From JBBQWR01 sp038210495 (GTDB taxonomy: Bacteria > Planctomycetota > Planctomycetia > Pirellulales > DATAWG01), in the NCBI GenBank assembly GCA_038210495.1, contig JBBQWR010000019.1, positions 1 to 64,000 on the forward strand: 64,000 nt of DNA, given 5' to 3'. The position numbers and the translations under genes are program-made. Positions within the stretch are counted from its first letter, which is position 1. Each line of letters opens with the position of its first letter. The notes under the pieces were generated by a model, which did not search any database, was not told where the DNA came from, and worked only from the letters and a program-made list of their open reading frames with translations. Below are positions 1 through 8,414 of this stretch, one piece after another.

Positions 1-20
1 CCATGATAGGCTGAGCCATG

Positions 21-104
21 GCCAGTGCTCCTGGAAAAAAGGTTTGGGAAACGTTCGTTCACACACTTGAACTTTCCCAACTCCCATGCCCAGGAGCAAC
101 TGGC
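21..104. repeat. Imperfect long inverted repeat (two-stage hairpin)
   Basis: The outer arms are 21-34 (GCCAGTGCTCCTGG) and 90-104 (CCAGGAGCAACTGGC), complementary except for one extra base. The inner arms are 44-56 (TTGGGAAACGTTC) and 69-80 (GAACTTTCCCAA), complementary with one bulged base. A roughly 9 x 9 nt internal loop separates the two stems and the apical loop is about 12 nt. No T-tract follows, so it does not look like a simple intrinsic terminator. It could be a small mobile palindrome, or the 3' end structure of a gene lying outside the window. Confidence 0.6.
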
Positions 105-244
105 CCTTTTCATTCCGCTACATAGTTAACTTCGCGGTAAACCTCTTGGATCGAGCGGGCCGATTTGCGACAATCGCGATTCGCGAGCAGAGTGCTGTTG
201 TCTCTTTTGCGATCCCTACCCGCCCACCCCGCCGATGACCAACC

Positions 245-2149
245 ATGCTTCAAGCCGGCGCCGAAGTTCACGAGTCTCCCGTTCGAGCGCTCAAAGGGAC
301 ATTGGTTCCGTGTTGTGTGTTCGATTCCAATCGCCAAGTGGCCCGCTACGTGGCGAAGCTGGTCGCCGATCTCGTGCGGCAAAAGAACGCTGCCCAGGCG
401 CCGGCCGTGCTGGGCCTGCCGACCGGTTCAACCCCGGTGGGCGTCTACCGCGAACTGATCCGAATGCACCGGAACGAAGGGCTCGATTTCTCGCATGTCG
501 TCACATTCAACTTGGACGAATATTTTGGGCTCCAGCCGACGCAGTTGCAAAGCTACCACCGCTGGATGCACGAGCATTTTTTCGACCATGTGAATATCGC
601 TCGTGAAAATATCCACATTCCCGACGGCGCCGTTCCGCTCGATCGCGTCGACGAGCATTGCCGTCAGTATGAGGACGCGATTCGCAAAGCCGGCGGCATC
701 GACTTGATGCTGCTCGGTGTTGGCCGCAACGGACATATCGGGTTCAACGAACCTTTCAGCGCCCGTCATAGTCGCACGCGGCTGGCCACGCTCGATCCCG
801 TGACGCGCAAGAGCGCTGCCAGTGATTTCTTCAGCGAAGACGCCGTGCCGCTACAAGCAATTACGATGGGCGTCGCCACGATTCTCGAAGCCAAGAAGAT
901 TCTGCTGATCGCGCTGGGGGAGCAAAAAGCAGCGATCATCCGTGAGGCAGTCGAAGGCGCCACATCGTCCGAACGGGTCCCGGCCGCGGCGCTTCGCGAG
1001 CATCCCGACGCGACGTTTCTCTTGGACGAGGCCTCGGCCGCGGTGCTGACCGATGTCGCGACCCCTTGGGTCCTGGGCAACGTCGAATGGCACGACGCGC
1101 TCATAAAACGAGCCGTGATCTGGCTCTGTCAGCAGCGCAAAAAAGCGCTGCTCAAGCTCGCCGATAGCGATTTTCGCGCTCACAACTTGCACCAACTCGT
1201 CCGGCATCACGGTCCAGCCCAGAGGCTCGCGCAGCGAGTGTTCGATTGGCTGATGCAAACGATCGCATTTCATCCAGGTGGCATGAAGCCGCGCCGCGTG
1301 CTCTGCTTCAGCCCTCATCCGGACGATGACGTGATCAGCATGGGCGGCACGCTGATCCGGCTTTGCGAAGACGGGCACGAGGTCCATGTAGCCTACATGA
1401 CAAGCGGCAATATCGCCGTCTTCGATCACGACGCGCGCCGGGCCGCCGATCTCGTGGCGGAATACAACCGCCTGTTCGGTATCGATCGCGAAAAATCGCT
1501 GAGCGCCCTGGCCGATGTCGATCGCTCGCTGAAATCCAAGACGCCGGGCCAGGCGGACATCCCGTGCGTGCTGCAAATCAAAGCCTTGATCCGCTGGGGC
1601 GAGGCGAAGGCGGGCGCGATGTTCGCCGGCTGCCGCGAGGAAGATCTGCACTTCCTCGACCTGCCGTTCTACCAAACCGGCACGATCGCCAAACGGCCGA
1701 TCGGCGCCGCGGATATCAAAATCGTGCGCAAACTGATCGAGCGCTTGCAGCCCGAGCAAATCTACATGGCCGGCGATCTATCCGATCCTCACGGGACGCA
1801 TCGCCTGTGCGCCGAGACGATCATTCGCGCGATCCAAGAAATCGACGCGACCGGAGGAAAACCACCGGAAGTGCTTCTCTATCGCGGGGCTTGGCAAGAA
1901 TGGGCGGCCCACGAAATCGACATCGCCGTGCCGCTCAGGCCCGACGACATCGAGCGCAAACGGGCAGCCATCTTCTGTCACGAATCGCAGAAAGATCGCG
2001 CCCTGTTCCCCGGTCCCGACGACCCGCGAGAATTTTGGCAGCGGGCCGAAGACCGCAACCGCCACACGGCCGATGTCTACAACCAACTCGGCCTGCCGGA
2101 GTATTTTGCGATCGAAGGATTCGTGCGCTGGAACGGAGCGCCGATTTAG
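245..2149 (+). CDS. nagB: Glucosamine-6-phosphate deaminase / PIG-L (LmbE-like) deacetylase fusion
   Basis: This 634-residue protein has two enzymatic halves. Residues about 25-290 are NagB-like: a phosphate-binding segment LGLPTGSTPVGVYREL (56-71), NLDEY with the catalytic acid (89-93), and GVGRNGHIGFNEP (158-170). Residues about 348-630 are a PIG-L/LmbE zinc deacetylase with SPHPDDD (356-362) and a second metal motif DPHGTHR near residue 515. NagB converts glucosamine-6-phosphate to fructose-6-phosphate and ammonia; PIG-L enzymes remove N-acetyl groups from GlcNAc-type substrates. I infer that the fusion could deacetylate and deaminate an amino sugar in one cytoplasmic polypeptide. The fused architecture is known in some other phyla. 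The start is the first ATG that keeps the whole NagB fold; no strong Shine-Dalgarno is visible, so it is only probable. Confidence 0.88.
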   Translation: MLQAGAEVHESPVRALKGTLVPCCVFDSNRQVARYVAKLVADLVRQKNAAQAPAVLGLPTGSTPVGVYRELIRMHRNEGLDFSHVVTFNLDEYFGLQPTQLQSYHRWMHEHFFDHVNIARENIHIPDGAVPLDRVDEHCRQYEDAIRKAGGIDLMLLGVGRNGHIGFNEPFSARHSRTRLATLDPVTRKSAASDFFSEDAVPLQAITMGVATILEAKKILLIALGEQKAAIIREAVEGATSSERVPAAALREHPDATFLLDEASAAVLTDVATPWVLGNVEWHDALIKRAVIWLCQQRKKALLKLADSDFRAHNLHQLVRHHGPAQRLAQRVFDWLMQTIAFHPGGMKPRRVLCFSPHPDDDVISMGGTLIRLCEDGHEVHVAYMTSGNIAVFDHDARRAADLVAEYNRLFGIDREKSLSALADVDRSLKSKTPGQADIPCVLQIKALIRWGEAKAGAMFAGCREEDLHFLDLPFYQTGTIAKRPIGAADIKIVRKLIERLQPEQIYMAGDLSDPHGTHRLCAETIIRAIQEIDATGGKPPEVLLYRGAWQEWAAHEIDIAVPLRPDDIERKRAAIFCHESQKDRALFPGPDDPREFWQRAEDRNRHTADVYNQLGLPEYFAIEGFVRWNGAPI

Positions 2150-2254
2150 TTGACTGGAATACTGCTTTCAATTTTTGGCCGAGTCCGTCGGCAAGTGCGC
2201 CGCCATCAGGGTTCATTTTCGTAGTTCATAAACCTTTCCTTATCTGGGGTCTCC

Positions 2255-3121
2255 ATGAATCGACCATTGTCCAACCGAGTGGTTATGGTGGCCTTCACAG
2301 CCACTCTCGCTTTCTCTGCTTTTCCCGTCCGAGCCGACGAGCCGGCTGTAATCGCCCCCGCGCCGAAAGGCTTCGACGCGCGGCGCGAGAATATTGAGCG
2401 TGGAAAGATTGAAACGGTCGAATACGAATCGAAGGCGACCGGCGGTAAACGGAAAATGACCGTCTACACGCCGCCGGGTTACAAGAAGGACATCAAGTAC
2501 TCGGTCCTTTACCTGCTGCATGGCTCGGGAGACGACGAAACGGGCTGGCAGATCAAAGGCGCCGCCGACATAATTCTCGACAATCTCAACGCCGACAAAA
2601 AACTCGCGCCCATGATCGTCGTGATGCCCAACGGGTTCGCCCAAAAGGTTGGCGCCGATCCGGCGCCAAAGGACCGCGCCGGCAGCCGGACCGCCGCCTT
2701 CGAAGACGACCTATTGAAAGACATCGTCCCATTGGTCGAATCGCGGTATTCGGTCGCGGCCGATCGAGAACATCGGGCTCTGGTGGGCCTATCGATGGGC
2801 GCTGGCCAATCGCTCCGGATCGGACTAAAACATTTGGACGAATTCGCCTGGATCGGAGCGTTTTCCGGCGCCGCGGGCCGCGGAGGCATGTTCGACACGC
2901 TAATTCCCGATCCGGACGCATTACGAAAGCTTCGCCTGTTATGGCTCTCCGCCGGCGACAAAGACAGCGGCGCCGGCGCGGGGGTCAAAGCCTTGCACGA
3001 CTACCTCGACGAGAAAAAAGTACCGCACATCTACCACATCGATTCCGGCGGCCACGAATGGCCGGTCTGGAAGAACGACCTGTATCTCGTCTCACAGCGT
3101 CTCTTCCGAGAAAGCAAGTGA
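2255..3121 (+). CDS. Secreted alpha/beta-hydrolase esterase (esterase D / feruloyl-esterase-like)
   Basis: The 288-residue product starts with a signal peptide (hydrophobic MVAFTATLAFSAF, likely cleavage after residues near VRA-DEP). The hydrolase core has an oxyanion-side LLHGSGDD (88-95), the nucleophile elbow GLSMG with Ser180, a probable acid in SAGDKD (near 236) and the catalytic His in GGHEW (267). This set matches the putative esterase family that includes the feruloyl esterase domain of XynZ, acting on ester side groups of plant polysaccharides. It lies 105 bp after the NagB fusion on the same strand and may be cotranscribed. The substrate cannot be told from sequence alone. Confidence 0.85.
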   Translation: MNRPLSNRVVMVAFTATLAFSAFPVRADEPAVIAPAPKGFDARRENIERGKIETVEYESKATGGKRKMTVYTPPGYKKDIKYSVLYLLHGSGDDETGWQIKGAADIILDNLNADKKLAPMIVVMPNGFAQKVGADPAPKDRAGSRTAAFEDDLLKDIVPLVESRYSVAADREHRALVGLSMGAGQSLRIGLKHLDEFAWIGAFSGAAGRGGMFDTLIPDPDALRKLRLLWLSAGDKDSGAGAGVKALHDYLDEKKVPHIYHIDSGGHEWPVWKNDLYLVSQRLFRESK

Positions 3122-3289
3122 TGGGAGGCGCTAGCAAGATCGCCACGATTAACTGCCGGTAGATCGAGTCGCGTCCCGTTTGTTTTTCCGATCCTATCAG
3201 GATCGAGTATCGCGATAGGACCGGCCGTTGCGGGGCCGCCCCTCGCAAAGTGTCTCCGGATTGCCAGCGTCAATCGCCGATCCTTGTGG

Positions 3290-4012
3290 TTATTTTGAGC
3301 CCTCGCCTATTTCCCAACCCATCGTTCCCGCTTTGGAATCGAACGTGACGACGATGGGAAAGTGCATTGATTGGCCATGAATGGTGGCGTCGACCTGACC
3401 GCTGAACTTAGAGATCGAATCACCGACCGGTCGCAACGTGACGCGATTGACGCTTGCGCCGGCCAGATCGGGAATCTTTTTCCATTCTTTTTCGATCGAT
3501 GGTTTCACGTCCTCGGCAAGCGCGGTCGCCACCATCTCCGGTGATGCGCCCGGGCCCAACAGTTCCACGCCGACCACGAGGCCGATCAGCCCGGCGACCG
3601 ACGCCGCGCCAATCGCCAGCGGAGGAAGCCAAGAACGCTTTCGATAGCTCCCATTGGGAAACATCTCCTTGACCAACTCGATCTGTTGCTTGCCCATTGA
3701 AAAATACCAAGCCAGCAGCAGACCCATCCCAATAAGTCGGCCAGCCTTATCGCCGATGGCCTCGGGCATGGGGAGCACGACAATGGCCACGATGATCGCG
3801 ATCGATGTGTAGAACCAGACCATGCTCTGCTTGGCCCGCCTTTGGTCTCCCAATACTGACCAATTGCCGGCGTGGAGAAACGCCCCGAACGCTGGCGAGA
3901 ACAGCAGGCTCCAAAGGGCTGCGGCATTTGGGTTCCAGAGCCGGATGCTTGGCCCCGAGGGGTCGGGCTCCGCGGCGGTCACCATGGGCGGGGACATATA
4001 CGGGTTTTCCAT
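3290..4012 (-). CDS. Hypothetical membrane protein
   Basis: I do not recognise a named family. The 240-residue product has a short proline-rich N-terminus and then four likely membrane segments: around ALWSLLFSPAFGAFLHAG, SIAIIVAIVVLP, LIGMGLLLAWYFSM, and LAIGAASVAGLIGLVVGVEL. A soluble C-terminal domain of roughly 85 residues follows (after GPGASPEMV), which would sit on one side of the membrane and may be extracytoplasmic. The gene is convergent with the esterase, with about 170 bp between them. That gap contains a small perfect hairpin CGATCCT-ATC-AGGATCG at 3189-3205. Confidence 0.6.
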   Translation of the reverse strand: MENPYMSPPMVTAAEPDPSGPSIRLWNPNAAALWSLLFSPAFGAFLHAGNWSVLGDQRRAKQSMVWFYTSIAIIVAIVVLPMPEAIGDKAGRLIGMGLLLAWYFSMGKQQIELVKEMFPNGSYRKRSWLPPLAIGAASVAGLIGLVVGVELLGPGASPEMVATALAEDVKPSIEKEWKKIPDLAGASVNRVTLRPVGDSISKFSGQVDATIHGQSMHFPIVVTFDSKAGTMGWEIGEGSK

Positions 4013-4168
4013 AGCGACCGATCATTAAATTCGAGGAGGGATAAATGGCCGAGGAGAAAAAAGGCCAGAACTATTTCCGTCGCGGGGTAATCGAAACACA
4101 CGCGACTTGGTGCTCGTGTGAAGCGGAAATCCGGCGTGATGATATGGATCGTGACTTGCGAAGTGAAT

Positions 4169-5167
4169 TCACGAGCGGATCGCAACCGACCGGAGTTTCG
4201 TTTTCGCTTTTCGGTGCTTAACAATGCGTTCGGCCGTGGCCGCTTTCGCTTTCGCGCCGGCGCGGGCAACGGTTTTGCCTGCTTTTTTACCGGTTGACTT
4301 CGCGGTCGCGGCTTTGCGGTTGGCGGCCTTTTTCCTGCCGGTTTCGAGGACCGGCGCGGGCCTCGGCTTGGCCGATGGCGCCTCAGATAGCGTGACGCCC
4401 GATTTTTTGGGCTTTACGCCGCGACGACGTTTGGGTTTCGATTCCGAGGGGTCGATGTCGATTCCGAACATTTCACTGAGGTCGGCGCCGTTTAGAGACT
4501 CGTCTGCAGCGCCGCTTAAGGCGCGGGTCACGTTGTCGGCCGCGGTGGCTTGGCCGATCAATTCCAGATGGTCGACACCACGGAGCGTGAACAACAGTTC
4601 CGGCGAGGCGTCCAGACGAGCGCCGACTCCATAGAGCACGGCCGCCGCGTGTTTGCATAACGTGGCCCAGTCGGGACAGCTGCACTTGATTTTGATTTCG
4701 TTCGGTTTGGGAAACAGACCGGCGTCGCGATCGATCAGCCGCTCCATGATCGGCTTGTCGAAGCGGCCTTGCAGCAGGTCGATGAGCGAGGCGATCGACT
4801 GCGAACATTCGCCCTTAAGTTTCTTCCACGACGAAGAATGGAGCGTATCGATCGTGATGGAAACTCGATAAACATCGGAGCCGCTGACGATGGCTTTCAC
4901 TTGGCCATTGAGGATTTGCAGGTCGATCACCGAACCGTTGCGGACGTACGTCCGTCCGCGCGGCAGACGATTTTCGAAATCGCTATGGCTCTCCAAGTGA
5001 TCGCACCATGCCTCGCCCCAAAAAGACTGGGCGATCTTGCGTCCCTCGATTTGCACTGGCGCCAGAGCGCGGCCTTCTTTTTTGGCGAGCTTTGTCGCGA
5101 ATCCGGCCGCGTTGGCTTTACGTCTGGCGACGGGAACGTAGGGTCTCCAGCGTGGATAGAATGACAT
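4169..5167 (-). CDS. SWIM zinc-finger protein with basic C-terminal tail
   Basis: The 332-residue protein has a conserved N-terminus (FYPRWRPYVPVARRK) and a SWIM zinc finger, CSC-x6-CKH, with ligands C162, C164, C171 and H173. SWIM domains bind DNA or protein partners. The last roughly 90 residues are rich in Lys, Arg, Ala and Pro, resembling a histone H1-type nucleic-acid-binding tail. Start choice: an ATG at 5167 is preceded by AGGAG (5176-5180 on the minus strand) 8 nt upstream, better than the longer frame opening at 5236. The SNF2-family ATPase at 5476-8187 lies upstream on the same strand; SWIM/SNF2 pairs are a recurrent bacterial gene pair. The inverted repeat at 5290-5440 sits between them, so a separate promoter is possible. 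Confidence 0.85.
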   Translation of the reverse strand: MSFYPRWRPYVPVARRKANAAGFATKLAKKEGRALAPVQIEGRKIAQSFWGEAWCDHLESHSDFENRLPRGRTYVRNGSVIDLQILNGQVKAIVSGSDVYRVSITIDTLHSSSWKKLKGECSQSIASLIDLLQGRFDKPIMERLIDRDAGLFPKPNEIKIKCSCPDWATLCKHAAAVLYGVGARLDASPELLFTLRGVDHLELIGQATAADNVTRALSGAADESLNGADLSEMFGIDIDPSESKPKRRRGVKPKKSGVTLSEAPSAKPRPAPVLETGRKKAANRKAATAKSTGKKAGKTVARAGAKAKAATAERIVKHRKAKTKLRSVAIRS

Positions 5168-5175
5168 GGCCGAGA

Positions 5176-5180
5176 CTCCT
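5176..5180 (-). promoter_or_regulatory. Shine-Dalgarno AGGAG deciding the SWIM gene start
   Basis: AGGAG on the minus strand lies 8 nt before ATG 5167. The alternative upstream start at 5236 has nothing comparable and would add a poorly conserved leader. Confidence 0.6.
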
Positions 5181-5289
5181 TTCAGCCGGATGAGTTCGAA
5201 TCGCGTCAACATTGAGCCGAAAACCGCTCTACGCAAAACTTAACATTTCGTCGCTCACCGTGCCAAGAGCAGCGCGAGGCGTGAATACT

Positions 5290-5440
5290 AACCCGAAGCG
5301 TCAGCGAGGCTGCGTAACGGGAAGTGGGAATTGGGAGTTAGGGTGTGGGGAAGAAATATATACGCCGCGAAGCGGCATCCGACCCCGCTCCCCAAATCCC
5401 ATCTCCTAAATCCGCCATTGCCTCGCTGACGCTTCGGGTT
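5290..5440. repeat. Perfect 21-bp inverted repeat enclosing a 109-bp GA/CT-rich core
   Basis: The left arm 5290-5310 reads AACCCGAAGCGTCAGCGAGG plus C, and the right arm 5420-5440 is its exact reverse complement. The enclosed DNA has further complementarity (GGGAATTGGGAG against CTCCCCAAATCCC). A related GCGAAGCG-type palindrome ends this window near 63.9 kb. It lies between the SNF2 and SWIM genes and looks like a dispersed REP-like or MITE-like element rather than a terminator. Confidence 0.75.
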
Positions 5441-5475
5441 GGTATGCTTTGGATGTCAACGAACGGCCCCGGACT

Positions 5476-8187
5476 TCACTCTCCCGCAGTTGCCCGACCG
5501 ACGTCGAGCGCCACGAATCGCAGCAGTTGGTCGTCGGACATCTCCGTTAGCAACGGCTCCGCGTCCTCGCCGAGTACGTTGTCGGCAAGGGCCTGTTTGC
5601 CCCGAATCATCGCGTCGATACGTTCTTCCAGCGTTCCCCGGCAGACGAATTTATGCACCAAGACGTTCCGCTTTTGACCGATGCGGAAGGCCCGATCGGT
5701 AGCCTGATTTTCAACCGCCGGGTTCCACCAGCGATCGAAGTGGACGACGTGCGAGGCAGCCGTGAGGTTCAGGCCGCTGCCCCCCGCCTTGAGCGAGACC
5801 ACGAAAAACGAAAATTGCGAGTCGTTCTGAAATCGGCCGACCAACTCCGTTCGTTTGCGCACGGGCGTGCCGCCGTGCAGCACCAGCCCGGGCCGGCCAA
5901 ACATGGTCGCCAGATACTCGGCCAGCGGTTCGGTGAGCGATTGAAATTGAGTGAATAGCAGCATCTTCTCTTGCCGCGCGACGACCGGCTCGCAGAGCAG
6001 GGCCAACCGCTCGAACTTTCCGCTCTCCGCCGGCTCGAAGGCGCCGCTTTTGAGAAACTGGCTCGGATGATTGCAAATCTGCTTGAGTTGCATGAGCGAC
6101 GAGAGCACCAGTCCCCGCCGCGCGATCCCGTCGGCCTCCTCGAGCCGCCGCGACAGCTCTTCCACCACTTGCTCGTACAGCACGGCCTGCCGCCGGGAAA
6201 GATTGCACTCGGTGCGCATCTCGGTCTTCTCTGGCAGGTCGGGCACGATCGCCGGATCGGTCTTCATTCGCCGCAGAATATACGGCCGCACCAATTTCCG
6301 GAGCGAACCGAAGGCGTGAGCGTCCTGATCCTTGGTCAGTCGGTTGACGTACTTTTTGAACTGGCCAGCAGTTCCCAACAGACCCGGATTGCAAAAATCG
6401 AATAGCGACCATAAATCGCCGAGATGGTTTTCGACCGGCGTGCCCGTGAGCGCAATCCGGCCGGCCCCGCGCAGCTTCTTGACACTACGGGTTTGTATCG
6501 AGCCGGCGTTCTTGATCGCCTGAGCCTCGTCGAGCACCACCAGCGACCACTCCACCTGTTCCAACCAGGGCTGCTTGCGGACCATGCTATAGGTCACGAT
6601 CGCCAGATCGAAAGTCGCCAATTTTCGAGCCGGCGCCGCCGCGATCGCCGCCAGCTCGGTCGCGTCGCATTCCGACCGATGCAAACATGCGACGCTTAAA
6701 TGCGGCGCGAACCGCTGGATCTCGGCCAGCCAATTTCCGATCAGCGACGCGGGAACGACCAGCAACGTCGGCTTCCGACTTTCAGGTGACGACTCTCGCT
6801 TACGTTGGACCACCAGATCGATCATTTGGATCGTTTTCCCCAGTCCCATATCGTCGGCCAAGCAGGCGCCGAGCCCCAACTGTGTCATGAACCAGAGCCA
6901 GCGCACGCCATCGGCCTGATAGGGGCGGAGCGTGGCTTGCAATTCTCGACCCGGTTGAAACGCATCGACCAATTCTGGCGAGCGGAGGCGTTTTAGCGTC
7001 TCGCCGAGCCAATCGCCGGTCGTGACGCGCGACCAATCGGCGACGTCGGCTTTCGGCGCCTCATCCGCGGCAAGCTGAACGCCCGAAAGCATCCGCATGC
7101 CTTCGATGAACGTCACACCATCGGGATGATCGGCGGCGACCTGCTTCCAGTGATCCAGCACCTGCTCCAGACGTTGCCGGTCGACCTCGACCCATTTGCC
7201 GCGAATCAGTGCCAAGCCGTCGGTATTGGCCAACAGTGCCTCACGCTCTTCGTCGGTCAAGGGATCGCCGTCGAACGTTAGACCGATTTGAAAGTCGAGC
7301 AAGCTGTCGACGCCCAATTCACTGGCCGGTCGCGATCCGATTCGCACGTCGACCTGCGGCCGTGGCGGGCGACGGGCCGACCACCAGTTCGGCACGCGGA
7401 CCACGACGCCGGCGTCTTCCATGCCCGCGCACTCTTGCAGAAACCGATGGGCTTGATGGATCGACCAGGCTTGGGGAGCGAACAACTTACGGCTGTCGAG
7501 CAACTCACGCACCAATTTGCTCCGCTCAGCGGCGCGGCGGACCGGCTCCAGTAGCGATTCCAGCGTGGCCTTGTCCTTCGCGCCAGCGTACTTGCCCACC
7601 GCGTCGGCGAGCGGCAAGTGAGCCACGCGGGCGTTGCTGGAGAGCCGATGAGTGTAAGTGGCCAGGAACGCAAAGGGGCGATCTGGGTCCCGCTTGTTTT
7701 CCGCCAGGTGAAACGTCACTCGGCCCAACAACCGCCAGACGGGATTGATCGAGTGCAGATACGCCGCCGGCCCCTCGGGAAAATGAGCAGCCTCCTTCGC
7801 CACGCGATCTCGCAACTGCTCCCAGAGCGCAGTAAGGTACTGGGCCGACAGATTCTCCAGTCCGGGCATTGGCGGGGCTTCGGCGACGAGCTGCGATAGG
7901 GCGTAATCCGCCGGCGGCGGCGCCGATTGCCATTTCGCTTCGGCCCCTTCGCCCAACTGGCAAACGGCGTGCAGCAGGCCGTTTGTGAATTCACGCCAGA
8001 ACACGAGGCTGGGGGGCAGCTCGCGCGGCATATCGCGGGACACGAGTAGCAGCAAACCGCTGCTGCTGCCTCCTCGAAAAGCATCCTGAATCCGCGCCGC
8101 GATCTCAGTAGCCAAGGCCGGCGCAGCGTCCGTGTCCGGAGCGGCGAGCAAGCGTCCATCGGGACCAATTGAAACGGTCAAGCTCAT
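5476..8187 (-). CDS. SNF2/SWI2-family DNA-dependent ATPase (RapA-like helicase superfamily 2)
   Basis: A 903-residue protein with the complete SNF2 motor in its second half. Motif I is DDMGLGKT (446-453), motif II is VLDEAQ (551-556), motif III is LTGTPVEN, and the C-terminal RecA lobe has LKAGGSGLNL and the arginine-finger motif VENQATDRAFRIGQ. The first about 400 residues fit the bacterial SNF2-associated N-terminal domain (DUF3670-type). Such enzymes translocate on double-stranded DNA and remodel nucleoprotein complexes; they do not unwind DNA processively. The SWIM protein encoded just downstream is the probable partner. The start at 8187 is the ATG of the conserved frame, with a weak ribosome binding site. 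Confidence 0.93.
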   Translation of the reverse strand: MSLTVSIGPDGRLLAAPDTDAAPALATEIAARIQDAFRGGSSSGLLLLVSRDMPRELPPSLVFWREFTNGLLHAVCQLGEGAEAKWQSAPPPADYALSQLVAEAPPMPGLENLSAQYLTALWEQLRDRVAKEAAHFPEGPAAYLHSINPVWRLLGRVTFHLAENKRDPDRPFAFLATYTHRLSSNARVAHLPLADAVGKYAGAKDKATLESLLEPVRRAAERSKLVRELLDSRKLFAPQAWSIHQAHRFLQECAGMEDAGVVVRVPNWWSARRPPRPQVDVRIGSRPASELGVDSLLDFQIGLTFDGDPLTDEEREALLANTDGLALIRGKWVEVDRQRLEQVLDHWKQVAADHPDGVTFIEGMRMLSGVQLAADEAPKADVADWSRVTTGDWLGETLKRLRSPELVDAFQPGRELQATLRPYQADGVRWLWFMTQLGLGACLADDMGLGKTIQMIDLVVQRKRESSPESRKPTLLVVPASLIGNWLAEIQRFAPHLSVACLHRSECDATELAAIAAAPARKLATFDLAIVTYSMVRKQPWLEQVEWSLVVLDEAQAIKNAGSIQTRSVKKLRGAGRIALTGTPVENHLGDLWSLFDFCNPGLLGTAGQFKKYVNRLTKDQDAHAFGSLRKLVRPYILRRMKTDPAIVPDLPEKTEMRTECNLSRRQAVLYEQVVEELSRRLEEADGIARRGLVLSSLMQLKQICNHPSQFLKSGAFEPAESGKFERLALLCEPVVARQEKMLLFTQFQSLTEPLAEYLATMFGRPGLVLHGGTPVRKRTELVGRFQNDSQFSFFVVSLKAGGSGLNLTAASHVVHFDRWWNPAVENQATDRAFRIGQKRNVLVHKFVCRGTLEERIDAMIRGKQALADNVLGEDAEPLLTEMSDDQLLRFVALDVGRATAGE

Positions 8188-8414
8188 CGAGAGCAGGATA
8201 CATCGGGAGATTCCCGCTGGACAAGGCGTGTCATCGAGGCGGTGTCATTGACCGGCCAAGAAACCACCAATCGCAATCGAAATGGTTTGCGAAAAGCGGC
8301 ACTCGATTCGACTCTTCCAGAATCAGGCGAATCGATATGCTAAATGCTGTGCGGCGCACGACCCGACAAGCGGCGGAGTTTGGTCGATTTCCAACTCACA
8401 CCAATCGACGCTAC

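Noticed and set aside
851..1759. 302-codon minus-strand frame opposite the NagB/PIG-L fusion
   Set aside because: The plus-strand frame has clear enzyme motifs throughout; the antisense frame has none.
3189..3205. Perfect 7-bp hairpin as a terminator after the esterase
   Set aside because: No T-tract follows on either strand; it is too short to claim without one.
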